DNA of 64,000 nucleotides from Klebsiella sp. WP3-W18-ESBL-02. Lineage in GTDB: Bacteria; Pseudomonadota; Gammaproteobacteria; Enterobacterales; Enterobacteriaceae. The translations under genes and the position numbers were made by a program. The notes under the pieces are model-generated. The model did not search any database, was not told the origin of the DNA, and worked only from the letters and a program-made list of their open reading frames with translations. The stretch covers positions 2,046,001 through 2,110,000 of the forward strand of contig NZ_AP021972.1 of assembly GCF_014168815.1 (NCBI RefSeq), in the 5' to 3' direction. Of the stretch, positions 25,633 to 34,814 are shown in pieces (position 1 is the stretch's first letter; every line of letters begins with the position of its first letter).

Positions 25633-27075
25633 TTACTCAACGGTCAGAATACGCGTGGTGTTGGTTGAACCCACGGTGCTCATCACGTCGCCCTGGGTCA
25701 CGATAACCAGGTCGCCAGACATCAGATAGCCTTTATCACGCAGCAGATTTACCGCGTCGTGTGCCGCCGCAACGCCGTCACATTCGCTGTCGAAGAAGAC
25801 TGGCGTCACGCCGCGGTACAGCGCTGTCAGGTTCAACGTACGCTCATGGCGGGACATCGCGAAGATAGGCAGCCCGGAGGTGATACGTGAGGTCATCAGC
25901 GCGGTACGGCCGGACTCGGTCATGGTGATGATGGCGGTCACGCCTTTCAGGTGGTTAGCCGCATACATTGCTGACATGGCAATCGCTTCTTCCACGTTGT
26001 CGAACTGCACGTCCAGACGGTGTTTAGAAACGTTGATGCTGGGGATCTTCTCTGCGCCCAGGCAAACGCGCGCCATGGCCGCTACGGTTTCAGATGGGTA
26101 CTGGCCTGCTGCAGTTTCTGCTGACAGCATGACCGCATCGGTACCGTCCAGCACGGCGTTGGCCACGTCCATAACTTCCGCACGGGTAGGCATTGGGTTG
26201 GTGATCATTGACTCCATCATCTGGGTCGCGGTAATCACGGAACGGTTCAATTGACGAGCGCGACGAATCAATGCTTTCTGGATGCCTACCAGCTCCGGGT
26301 CGCCGATTTCAACGCCGAGGTCACCACGGGCAACCATCACCACGTCGGACGCCAGGATGATGTCGTCCATCGCGTCCTGGCTGCAGACGGCTTCCGCACG
26401 TTCCACTTTGGCAACGATTTTCGCATCGCAACCCGCTTCACGGGCCAGGCGGCGAGCGTAGTTCAGGTCTTCGCCGCAGCGCGGGAAGGAGACGGCCAGG
26501 TAATCAACGCCAATTTTGGCGGCCGTGTGGATGTCCGCTTTATCTTTGTCGGTCAGAGCTTCTGCCGAGAGGCCACCGCCTAACTTGTTGATGCCTTTGT
26601 TGTTGGAAAGCGGGCCGCCCACGGTCACTTCGGTGAACACCTTCATGCCCTGGATTTCCAGTACTTTCAGCTGTACGCGGCCATCATCGAGCAGCAGGAT
26701 ATCGCCCGGTACCACGTCGGCAGGCAGACCTTTGTAGTCGATGCCCACTTTCTCTTTATCGCCTTCACCTTTGCTTAGGTTGGCGTCGAGCAGGAATTTA
26801 TCGCCGATGTTGAGGAAAACTTTGCCTTCTTTGAAGGTTGATACGCGAATTTTTGGTCCTTGCAGATCGCCAAGGATGGCTACATGGCGCCCCAGTTTTG
26901 CTGCAATTTCGCGGACTTTGTCGGCACGTAGCTGATGATCTTCAGGCGTACCGTGAGAGAAGTTCATACGGACGACGTTAGCGCCGGCGGAAATGACTTT
27001 CTCAAGGTTGTTGTCGCGATCGGTTGCTGGGCCTAACGTGGTGACGATCTTGGTTCTGCGAAGCCTTCTGGACAT
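25633..27075 (-). CDS. pykA: pyruvate kinase II
   Basis: A 480-residue pyruvate kinase that converts phosphoenolpyruvate and ADP to pyruvate and ATP, the AMP-activated type II isozyme by length and context. MVARGDLGVEIG and the active-site loop ITATQMMESMI are intact, as are the K-binding and C-terminal allosteric domains. Its neighbours hexR-zwf on the far side form the central-carbon cluster. Confidence 0.97.
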   Translation of the reverse strand: MSRRLRRTKIVTTLGPATDRDNNLEKVISAGANVVRMNFSHGTPEDHQLRADKVREIAAKLGRHVAILGDLQGPKIRVSTFKEGKVFLNIGDKFLLDANLSKGEGDKEKVGIDYKGLPADVVPGDILLLDDGRVQLKVLEIQGMKVFTEVTVGGPLSNNKGINKLGGGLSAEALTDKDKADIHTAAKIGVDYLAVSFPRCGEDLNYARRLAREAGCDAKIVAKVERAEAVCSQDAMDDIILASDVVMVARGDLGVEIGDPELVGIQKALIRRARQLNRSVITATQMMESMITNPMPTRAEVMDVANAVLDGTDAVMLSAETAAGQYPSETVAAMARVCLGAEKIPSINVSKHRLDVQFDNVEEAIAMSAMYAANHLKGVTAIITMTESGRTALMTSRITSGLPIFAMSRHERTLNLTALYRGVTPVFFDSECDGVAAAHDAVNLLRDKGYLMSGDLVIVTQGDVMSTVGSTNTTRILTVE

Positions 27076-27184
27076 GTAATACTCCGTTGACTAGTACAAC
27101 TCAGGTGTTGCGTGAACAGGAATTCGGCAATATGCCAATAATGCGTTACCGAATGCTTAAATAAATGACGCTTTTTTATCGCTT

Positions 27185-28054
27185 TTAGTGATTATCGCTG
27201 TGTGTCGATAGTTCTTTATCAAACCGCGATTCCTTTAACGCTTCTTTGACTCGCTTCAAGTTATCCCTGAATTTTGCTCCACGGCGCAGGGTAAAGCCGG
27301 TTGCCAGCACATCAATGACGGTGAGCTGGGCCAGCCTCGACACCATGGGCATATAAATATCGGTATCTTCAGGAACGTCCAGCGTGATAGCGAGGGTGGC
27401 CTCTCTGGCCAGCGGCGTCCCTGAGGAGGTGATGGCAATGACCATAGCATCGTTTTCACGCGCCACCTGCGCAACCTCAACCAGACTCTTGGTCCTGCCG
27501 GTATGGGAAATCAGCACCACAACGTCGTCATCGCTGCAATTCATACAGCTCATTCGTTGCAAAACAATGTCATCGGAATAGATAACCGGCACGTTAAAGC
27601 GGAAAAACTTGTTCATGGCGTCATGCGCCACGGCGGCGGAGGAACCCAGCCCGAAAAAGGCGATTTTCTTTGCCTGAGTCAGCAGGTCGACGGCGCGATT
27701 CACCGCCGACATGTCGAGCGACTGACGCACGTGGGCGAGGCTGGCCATCGCTGACTCAAAAATTTTTGCCGTATACGCCTCGACGCTGTCATCCTCATCT
27801 ACATTACGATTAACATACGGTGTACCGTTGGCCAGACTTTGGGCAAGATGCAGTTTAAAATCAGGAAAGCCTTTGGTTTCCAGGCTGCGGCAGAAGCGGT
27901 TAACGGTCGGTTCGCTTACCTCAGCTTCCAGAGCGAGGGCGGCAATGCTTGAGTGGATTGCCTGTTCGGGGGCCGCCAGAATAACTTCCGCGACTTTTCG
28001 CTCGGATTTGCTAAGGTTTTCCAGCTGGGACTGGATTCTTTCCAGCATGTTCAT
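27185..28054 (-). CDS. hexR: HexR transcriptional regulator
   Basis: A 289-residue RpiR-family repressor with an N-terminal helix-turn-helix domain (residues 1-77) and a C-terminal SIS sugar-phosphate domain (FFGLGSSAAVAHDAMNKFFR). HexR senses KDPG and controls zwf, edd-eda and other central-carbon genes. I start at 28054 (MNMLERIQSQ), the family start. It diverges from zwf, whose promoter region has a HexR-box-like palindrome. Confidence 0.94.
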   Translation of the reverse strand: MNMLERIQSQLENLSKSERKVAEVILAAPEQAIHSSIAALALEAEVSEPTVNRFCRSLETKGFPDFKLHLAQSLANGTPYVNRNVDEDDSVEAYTAKIFESAMASLAHVRQSLDMSAVNRAVDLLTQAKKIAFFGLGSSAAVAHDAMNKFFRFNVPVIYSDDIVLQRMSCMNCSDDDVVVLISHTGRTKSLVEVAQVARENDAMVIAITSSGTPLAREATLAITLDVPEDTDIYMPMVSRLAQLTVIDVLATGFTLRRGAKFRDNLKRVKEALKESRFDKELSTHSDNH

Positions 28055-28452
28055 CGTGACAAGGTGCTCATAGATTGAAACGATTCCATTAATGGGTGAA
28101 ATCTGCAGGCGTTTTAGCAAGAATATACGCTTGAAGCGGAATGAAAAGTGAAGAGTAACAGCAAAAGATGTTGTTTTTTTTCATTACATGATCGGTGTCG
28201 TATTTTAACCGACGCCCTTCAGGCGAAAGAACGAACAAAACTGTCGCATTGCCTAAGCGTCGTTGCCCTGCTGGTTCCGAATTGTGCGATCGGCGGCGCT
28301 GAAAGGCGTTAAAGGGTTTCGGCAATTTCGTAAACACAGTACAGTGCACCGTAAGAAAATTACAACGATATCCGTGATTTTCCGGGGAAACCCGGGCGAT
28401 AACGGGGAGATAGCCTGGCATAGAACCGGGAATATAAACTGAGGAGAATGAC
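28055..28452. other. hexR-zwf intergenic region (398 bases)
   Basis: The region holds the divergent promoters of hexR and zwf. CGTAAGAAAATTACA at 28350-28364 matches 13 of 15 positions of the HexR box TGTARTWAAATTACA. TGAGGAGAATGAC precedes zwf. No coding potential or RNA gene is evident. Confidence 0.5.
28350..28364. promoter_or_regulatory. HexR-box-like operator upstream of zwf
   Basis: A 15-base imperfect palindrome with 13 matches to the HexR consensus lies about 90 bases upstream of the zwf start. It is in the place expected for repression of zwf by the adjacent hexR product. Confidence 0.55.
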
Positions 28453-29928
28453 ATGGCGGTAACGCAAACGGCCCAGGCATGCGATCTGGTCATTTTCGGC
28501 GCGAAGGGCGATCTTGCCCGCCGGAAACTGCTGCCTTCCCTGTACCAGCTTGAAAAAGCCGGCCAGATTAATCCGCAGACGCGGATTATCGGCGTAGGCC
28601 GCGCCGACTGGGATAAAGCGGCATACACCAAAGTTGTCCGTGAAGCGCTCGAAACCTTTATGAAAGAAAAAATCGATGAAGGTTTGTGGGACACCCTCAG
28701 CGCACGTCTTGATTTCTGCAACCTCGATGTCAATGATGCCCCGGCATTTGCGCGTCTTGGCGAGATGCTCGATCAAAAAAATCGCACCACCATCAACTAT
28801 TTCGCGATGCCGCCAAGCACGTTTGGCGCCATCTGCCGCGGCCTGGGCGAAGCGAAGCTGAACGCCAAACCGGCGCGCGTGGTCATGGAAAAACCGCTGG
28901 GTACTTCACTGGAAACTTCACGTGAGATCAACGACCAGGTCGGTGAATACTTTGAAGAGTGCCAGGTTTACCGTATTGACCACTATCTGGGTAAAGAAAC
29001 GGTACTGAACCTGCTGGCGCTGCGCTTTGCTAACTCCCTGTTTGTGAATAACTGGGATAACCGCACCATCGATCACGTGGAAATCACCGTCGCCGAGGAA
29101 GTTGGCATTGAAGGCCGCTGGGGTTACTTCGACCAGGCCGGTCAAATGCGCGACATGATCCAGAACCACCTGCTGCAAATTCTGTGCATGATTGCGATGG
29201 CGCCGCCGTCCGATCTGACCGCCGACAGCATTCGTGATGAGAAGGTGAAAGTCCTGAAGTCGCTCCGCCGTATCGACCGCAGCAACGTGCGTGATAAAAC
29301 CGTTCGCGGTCAGTACACCGCCGGATTTGCCCAGGGCCAGAAAGTGCCGGGCTACCTCGAGGAAGAGGGCGCGAACAAGTCCAGCAGCACGGAAACCTTC
29401 GTCTCTATCCGCGTAGATATCGACAACTGGCGCTGGGCGGGCGTGCCGTTCTACCTGCGTACCGGTAAACGTCTGCCGACCAAATGCTCTGAAGTCGTCG
29501 TTTACTTCAAAAACCCTGAACTGAATCTGTTCAAAGAGACCTGGCCTGAACTGCCGCAGAACAAGCTGACCATTCGTCTGCAGCCGGACGAAGGCGTGGA
29601 TATTCAGATCCTTAACAAGGTGCCGGGGCTTGAGCACAAGCATAACCTGCAGGTGACTAAGCTGGATCTGAGCTACTCGGAAACCTTTAACCAAACGCAC
29701 CTTGCCGATGCTTACGAACGCCTGCTGCTGGAGACGATGCGCGGTATCCAGGCGCTGTTCGTACGCCGCGACGAAGTGGAAGAAGCCTGGAAGTGGGTTG
29801 ACTCCATTACTGAAGCGTGGGCAAGCGACAACGACGCGCCGAAACCTTACCAGGCAGGGACCTGGGGGCCGGTTGCCTCTGTGGCGATGATCACCCGCGA
29901 CGGCCGTTCCTGGAACGAGTTTGAGTAA
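28453..29928 (+). CDS. zwf: glucose-6-phosphate 1-dehydrogenase
   Basis: A 491-residue enzyme that oxidises glucose-6-phosphate to 6-phosphogluconolactone with NADP, feeding the pentose-phosphate and Entner-Doudoroff routes. The Rossmann motif is IFGAKGDLARRKL, the active-site motif is RIDHYLGKETV, and the sugar-phosphate Lys and His residues are in place. AGGAGAATGAC gives a strong ribosome-binding site. Likely HexR-controlled. Confidence 0.98.
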   Translation: MAVTQTAQACDLVIFGAKGDLARRKLLPSLYQLEKAGQINPQTRIIGVGRADWDKAAYTKVVREALETFMKEKIDEGLWDTLSARLDFCNLDVNDAPAFARLGEMLDQKNRTTINYFAMPPSTFGAICRGLGEAKLNAKPARVVMEKPLGTSLETSREINDQVGEYFEECQVYRIDHYLGKETVLNLLALRFANSLFVNNWDNRTIDHVEITVAEEVGIEGRWGYFDQAGQMRDMIQNHLLQILCMIAMAPPSDLTADSIRDEKVKVLKSLRRIDRSNVRDKTVRGQYTAGFAQGQKVPGYLEEEGANKSSSTETFVSIRVDIDNWRWAGVPFYLRTGKRLPTKCSEVVVYFKNPELNLFKETWPELPQNKLTIRLQPDEGVDIQILNKVPGLEHKHNLQVTKLDLSYSETFNQTHLADAYERLLLETMRGIQALFVRRDEVEEAWKWVDSITEAWASDNDAPKPYQAGTWGPVASVAMITRDGRSWNEFE

Positions 29929-30006
29929 GGCGTCGCTGTAATCCGGAAGAGTTATTTTACCGGTAACATGATCTAACACAGCAAGTCGTGCTTTTTTTAC
30001 CCATTT

Positions 30007-30041
30007 AAGCCCCGGGAGGATTCACCCCCGGGGCTTTTTTT
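30007..30041 (+). terminator. zwf terminator
   Basis: AAGCCCCGGG pairs with CCCGGGGCTT and is followed by seven T residues, between zwf and edd. Confidence 0.9.
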
Positions 30042-30162
30042 ATTACACTGCGGGCAGACCTTTGCCTCTGAGCTGCGCTATTCGGGCATTTATCTCTTAA
30101 TCAGATCAATAAATAAACCGCAGTAGGTCGTAGCCTGGACAGAAAAATTTTAAGGAGCCTTT

Positions 30163-31974
30163 ATGAACTCTGTAATGTTACGGGTAACAAATCGCATTAT
30201 CGAACGCTCTCGCGACACGCGCGCGGCTTATCTCGCACGTATCGAGCAGGCAAAAACTGAAACGGTTCACCGCTCCCAGCTTGCCTGTGGCAACCTGGCA
30301 CACGGTTTTGCTGCCTGTCAGGCAGACGATAAAGCGTCGCTGAAAAGCATGTTGCGTAACAATATCGCGATCATTACCTCCTATAACGACATGCTGTCGG
30401 CCCACCAGCCGTACGAGCATTACCCGGATATCATCCGTAAAGCGCTGCACAGCGTGAACGCGGTCGGGCAGGTTGCTGGCGGCGTTCCGGCAATGTGCGA
30501 CGGCGTCACTCAGGGTCAGGACGGGATGGAACTTTCGCTGCTTAGCCGTGAAGTGATCGCCATGTCCGCCGCCGTTGGCCTGTCTCACAATATGTTTGAC
30601 GGCGCGCTATACCTCGGCGTGTGCGATAAAATCGTCCCGGGGCTGGCGATGGCTGCGCTCTCCTTTGGCCACCTGCCGTCTATCTTCATCCCATCAGGCC
30701 CGATGGCCAGCGGTCTGCCAAACAAAGAAAAAGTCCGTATCCGCCAGCTTTATGCGGAAGGCAAGGTGGATCGCAATGCGCTGCTTGAATCAGAAGCCGC
30801 GTCCTACCACGCACCGGGTACCTGTACTTTCTATGGTACCGCCAACACCAACCAGATGGTGATTGAGTTCATGGGCATGCAGCTGCCGGGTTCTTCGTTT
30901 GTCCACCCGGACGCCCCGCTGCGCGCCGAATTGACCGCTGCGGCGGCACGCCAGGTCACGCGTATGACCGGCAACGGCAACGAATGGATGCCGCTGGGTA
31001 AAATGATTGACGAAAAAGTGGTGGTCAACGGTATCGTTGCTCTGCTGGCGACCGGCGGCTCAACGAACCACACCATGCATCTGGTGGCGATGGCACGCGC
31101 GGCGGGCATTATCATCAACTGGGACGACTTCTCTGAACTGTCTGACGTTGTACCACTGATGGCGCGTCTGTATCCGAACGGCCCGGCAGATATCAACCAC
31201 TTCCAGGCGGCTGGCGGCGTACCGGTGATGGTACGTGAACTGTTGAAAGGCGGCCTGCTGCACGAAGACGTGAATACCGTCGCCGGTTTTGGTCTGTCCC
31301 ACTACACCATGGAACCGTGGCTCAATAATGGCAAACTGGACTGGCGTGAAGGCGCAAACGCCTCGCTGGACGACAGCATCATCGCCAGCTTCGACAAGCC
31401 GTTCTCTAAACACGGCGGCACCAAAGTGCTGAGCGGTAACCTTGGCCGCGCGGTGATGAAAACCTCTGCAGTGCCGGTGGAAAACCAGATTATTGAGGCA
31501 CCGGCCGTGGTCTTTGAAAGTCAGCACGATGTTCTGCCGGCCTTTGAGGCGGGTCTGCTGGATAAAGATTGCGTGGTGGTTGTGCGTCATCAAGGACCAA
31601 AAGCGAACGGCATGCCAGAATTACATAAACTTATGCCGCCACTTGGTGTATTATTGGACCGCTGTTTCAAAATTGCGTTGGTCACCGATGGACGACTGTC
31701 CGGTGCATCCGGTAAAGTGCCGTCAGCGATTCACGTCACCCCTGAAGCCTATGATGGTGGCCTGCTGGCGAAAGTCCGCGACGGTGACATGATTCGCGTG
31801 AACGGTCAGACCGGCGAGCTGACGCTGCTGGTTGATGACGCTGAGCTGGCCGCGCGTCAGCCGCATATTCCCGATCTGAGCGCCTCGCGCGTGGGGACAG
31901 GCCGTGAACTGTTTGGCGCATTACGGGAAAAACTGTCCGGCGCAGAGCAGGGCGCAACCTGTATTACCTTTTAA
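30163..31974 (+). CDS. edd: 6-phosphogluconate dehydratase
   Basis: A 603-residue dehydratase of the IlvD/Edd family, with an Fe-S cluster, that makes KDPG from 6-phosphogluconate in the Entner-Doudoroff pathway. Landmarks are PAMCDGVTQGQDGMELSL, TGGSTNHTMHLVA and GRLSGASGKVPSAIHVTPEA. TAAGGAG precedes the ATG. It forms an operon with eda 39 bases downstream. Confidence 0.97.
   Translation: MNSVMLRVTNRIIERSRDTRAAYLARIEQAKTETVHRSQLACGNLAHGFAACQADDKASLKSMLRNNIAIITSYNDMLSAHQPYEHYPDIIRKALHSVNAVGQVAGGVPAMCDGVTQGQDGMELSLLSREVIAMSAAVGLSHNMFDGALYLGVCDKIVPGLAMAALSFGHLPSIFIPSGPMASGLPNKEKVRIRQLYAEGKVDRNALLESEAASYHAPGTCTFYGTANTNQMVIEFMGMQLPGSSFVHPDAPLRAELTAAAARQVTRMTGNGNEWMPLGKMIDEKVVVNGIVALLATGGSTNHTMHLVAMARAAGIIINWDDFSELSDVVPLMARLYPNGPADINHFQAAGGVPVMVRELLKGGLLHEDVNTVAGFGLSHYTMEPWLNNGKLDWREGANASLDDSIIASFDKPFSKHGGTKVLSGNLGRAVMKTSAVPVENQIIEAPAVVFESQHDVLPAFEAGLLDKDCVVVVRHQGPKANGMPELHKLMPPLGVLLDRCFKIALVTDGRLSGASGKVPSAIHVTPEAYDGGLLAKVRDGDMIRVNGQTGELTLLVDDAELAARQPHIPDLSASRVGTGRELFGALREKLSGAEQGATCITF
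30175..30190. promoter_or_regulatory. GntR-operator-like palindrome inside the first edd codons
   Basis: ATGTTACGGGTAACAA closely fits the gluconate repressor operator ATGTTA-N4-TAACAT. It spans edd codons 5 to 10. In E. coli edd a similar TTGTTACGCGTAACAA occurs at the same codons, so part of the match may reflect protein constraint. Confidence 0.4.
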
Positions 31975-32013
31975 GTTGACACGTTTTGTAGATCTGGCGA
32001 GAGAATAATTCTG

Positions 32014-32655
32014 ATGAAAAACTGGAAAACAACTGCAGAAGCAATCCTGACCACTGGCCCGGTAGTGCCGGTCATCGTGGTGAAAAAGCTTGAGCACGCC
32101 GTACCGATGGCGAAAGCACTGGTTGCTGGCGGCGTACGCGTACTGGAAGTGACGCTGCGTACAGAGTGCGCAATGGACGCTATCCGCGCGATTGCGAAAG
32201 AAGTGCCGGATGCTATCGTGGGCGCGGGTACCGTGACCAACGCACAGCAGCTGAAAGAAGTGACCGATGCGGGCGCGCAGTTTGCTATCAGCCCGGGCCT
32301 GACCGATGAGCTGCTGAAAGCGGCAACCGCGGGTACTATTCCGCTGATCCCGGGTATTAGCTCCGTTTCTGAACTGATGCTGGGTATGCAGCACGGCCTG
32401 AAAGAATTCAAATTCTTCCCGGCTGAAGCGAACGGCGGTGTGAAAGCGCTGCAGGCTATCGCAGGTCCGTTCTCTCATATCCGTTTCTGCCCGACTGGCG
32501 GCATCTCTCCGGCGAACTACCGTGACTATCTGGCGCTGAAAAGCGTACTGTGCATCGGCGGTTCCTGGCTGGTTCCGGCCGACGCGCTGGAAGCTGGCGA
32601 CTACGATCGCATCACCAAACTGGCTCGCGAAGCGGTTGAAGGCGCGAAACTGTAA
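32014..32655 (+). CDS. eda: KDPG/KHG aldolase
   Basis: A 213-residue class I aldolase that splits KDPG to pyruvate and glyceraldehyde-3-phosphate. The Schiff-base Lys is in KEFKFFPAEANGG, and the catalytic Glu is in VLEVTLRT. It is second in the edd-eda operon. Complete. Confidence 0.98.
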   Translation: MKNWKTTAEAILTTGPVVPVIVVKKLEHAVPMAKALVAGGVRVLEVTLRTECAMDAIRAIAKEVPDAIVGAGTVTNAQQLKEVTDAGAQFAISPGLTDELLKAATAGTIPLIPGISSVSELMLGMQHGLKEFKFFPAEANGGVKALQAIAGPFSHIRFCPTGGISPANYRDYLALKSVLCIGGSWLVPADALEAGDYDRITKLAREAVEGAKL

Positions 32656-32700
32656 GGTGTTTGCCTTACCCGGTTAACTGACCGGGTAGGACAAAAAAAG

Positions 32701-32731
32701 AGCGGGCACGCGTTAGCGGCCCGCTTTTTTT
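32701..32731. terminator. terminator between eda and purT
   Basis: AGCGGGC pairs with GCCCGCT across an eleven-base loop, followed by seven T residues. A second hairpin (TACCCGGT/ACCGGGTA, 32667-32688) precedes it. The genes converge here. Confidence 0.82.
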
Positions 32732-33908
32732 ATCCCTGGATAATCACGGCGGCGGCGGCGATTTTTGCCCGTTCCACCGCCTGTTCTACGCTGTCGCCGG
32801 TAGCCAGTGCGACGCCCATCCGCCGCGAACCGTCAATATCCGGTTTGCCAAACAGACGTAGCTGTATCCCCGCGCCAAGCGCATGATGGACCTTATCAAA
32901 GGTCACGTTACGGCTGGTCAGTTTTGGCAGCAGCACGGCAGAGGCAGAAGGGCCGTACTGACGAATGGCGCCGATAGGCAGGCCCAGAAATGCGCGGACG
33001 TGCAGCGCGAACTCAGACACATCCTGTGAAATGAGCGTAACCATACCGGTATCGTGCGGGCGAGGAGAAACTTCACTGAACACCACGTCGTCGCCGCAGA
33101 CAAACAGCTCAACGCCAAACAGACCATAACCGCCCAGTGCCAGTACCACGTCGCGAGCGATTGCCTGCGCGCGTTCCAGCGCCAGCTCGCTCATCTGCTG
33201 CGGTTGCCAGGATTCGCGATAATCGCCGTCTTCCTGACGATGGCCTACCGGTGCGCAGAAGTGCACGCCGTCGACGGCATTCACCGTCAGCAGCGTAATT
33301 TCAAAGTCAAAATTCACGACGCCTTCGACGATCACCCGGCCAGCCCCTGCGCGGCCACCTTCCTGCGCATACTGCCATGCCTGCGTCAGCTGATCTTCAC
33401 GGCGAATAAACGTCTGCCCCTTGCCGGAGGAGCTCATCACTGGCTTGATGATACACGGCAGGCCGATGGTGGCTACCGCCTGGCGAAACTGTGCTTCGCT
33501 ATCGGCAAAATAGTAGGCTGAGGTCGGCAGCTTAAGCTGTTCGGCAGCCAGACGACGAATGCCTTCGCGATTCATGGTCAACTGAGTGGCGCGTGCGCAG
33601 GGCACAACGCGCTGCCCGTCCTGTTCCAGCGCAATCAGCATGTCGGTCGCGATCGCTTCGATTTCCGGTACGATAAAATCCGGTTTCTCTTGCTCGACCA
33701 GCGCCTTCAGCGCCGCTCCGTCAAGCATATTGATAACGTATGAGCGGTGTGCTACGTGCATCGCTGGCGCATCGGCGTAGCGATCGACGGCGATGGTTTC
33801 AATCCCTAATCGCTGGCATTCAATGGCGACTTCTTTACCTAACTCACCGGAACCCAAAAGCATTACGCGCGTCGCCGCCGGACGCAGAGCTGTGCCTAAT
33901 AACGTCAT
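32730..33908 (-). CDS. purT: formate-dependent GAR transformylase
   Basis: A 392-residue ATP-grasp enzyme that makes formyl-GAR from GAR, formate and ATP, the PurN alternative in purine synthesis. ATP-grasp landmarks include KPVMSSSGKGQT and EVSPRPHDTGMVTLISQ. Complete. In E. coli yebG and yebF lie between purT and yebE; here the gap to yebE (182 bases) carries neither. Confidence 0.96.
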   Translation of the reverse strand: MTLLGTALRPAATRVMLLGSGELGKEVAIECQRLGIETIAVDRYADAPAMHVAHRSYVINMLDGAALKALVEQEKPDFIVPEIEAIATDMLIALEQDGQRVVPCARATQLTMNREGIRRLAAEQLKLPTSAYYFADSEAQFRQAVATIGLPCIIKPVMSSSGKGQTFIRREDQLTQAWQYAQEGGRAGAGRVIVEGVVNFDFEITLLTVNAVDGVHFCAPVGHRQEDGDYRESWQPQQMSELALERAQAIARDVVLALGGYGLFGVELFVCGDDVVFSEVSPRPHDTGMVTLISQDVSEFALHVRAFLGLPIGAIRQYGPSASAVLLPKLTSRNVTFDKVHHALGAGIQLRLFGKPDIDGSRRMGVALATGDSVEQAVERAKIAAAAVIIQG

Positions 33909-34090
33909 TTACCTATTCCACCGTCTGACAAAAATTTGTCGCATTATAAACGAAAACGTTTGCGTCTGTCTTGTTGTCGACGCGGCAGCGCGGCTATCGC
34001 GTTAAATTTGCACATCTTTATCTGTACCAGACATATTCTGACGTCTGCTCGCATAGGCTAAGCTTCTCATGAATTTATACTGGGGGTCAT

Positions 34091-34732
34091 ATGTCTGGCT
34101 GGCTTAATCAACTGCAATCACTGTTGGGCAAATCATCGGGTAATGGGAAAGGCGCTCTTGGCGAAATGCTGGTGCCGGGAGCGTTAGGTGGTCTGGCAGG
34201 GCTGCTCCTTGCCAGTAAATCATCGCGGAAAATGCTGGCGAAGTATGGTACTGGCGCGCTGCTGGTGGGCGGCGGTGCGGTCGCCGGGAGCGTGCTGTGG
34301 AACAAATACAAAGATCAGCTACGCGGTTCGACGCCGGCAGAAGCGAAGTATGGCCAACCGGCCGCGCCGCTGGATGTGCGTACCGAGCGTTTGATTCTGG
34401 CGCTGGTGTTTGCCGCAAAAAGCGATGGCCATATTGATGCTAAAGAGCAGGCTTCGATTGAACAACAGCTGCGCGATGCCGGCGTGGAAGCGCAGGGCCG
34501 TGCGCTGATTGCGCAGGCAATTGAACAACCGCTCGATCCGCAGCGGCTGGCGCGCGACGTGCATAACGAAGAAGAGGCGCTTGAGCTGTACTATGTGAGC
34601 TGCGCGGCAATCGACATCGATCACTTTATGGAACGTCGCTATCTGGATGAGCTGGGCGAGGCGCTGAAGCTGCCGTCAGAAGTGCGCGAAAGCATCGAGC
34701 GCGATTTACAACAGCAAAAACAGCAGCTTTAA
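34091..34732 (+). CDS. yebE: DUF533/TerB-like protein YebE
   Basis: A 213-residue protein with a Gly- and hydrophobic-rich N-terminal segment (about residues 25-75, likely one or two membrane spans) and a C-terminal TerB-like helical domain (AAKSDGHIDAKEQASIEQQL, with acidic residues). In E. coli yebE is a member of the envelope-stress (Cpx) regulon; its function is unknown. It sits next to ptrB as in E. coli, but with yebF and yebG missing upstream. Confidence 0.88.
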   Translation: MSGWLNQLQSLLGKSSGNGKGALGEMLVPGALGGLAGLLLASKSSRKMLAKYGTGALLVGGGAVAGSVLWNKYKDQLRGSTPAEAKYGQPAAPLDVRTERLILALVFAAKSDGHIDAKEQASIEQQLRDAGVEAQGRALIAQAIEQPLDPQRLARDVHNEEEALELYYVSCAAIDIDHFMERRYLDELGEALKLPSEVRESIERDLQQQKQQL

Positions 34733-34814
34733 GTGCAATCTTGCAGGTTTTGCTTGCATCAACGTTGAATTTGTCCACCCTTAGAGGGTGTGACTAAAAC
34801 AGAAGAATAACGAG

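Noticed and set aside
28341..28364. A soxbox upstream of zwf
   Set aside because: GCACCG resembles the 5' half of the SoxS consensus, but the RYYAAA half is absent. The HexR palindrome at the same place is the better match.
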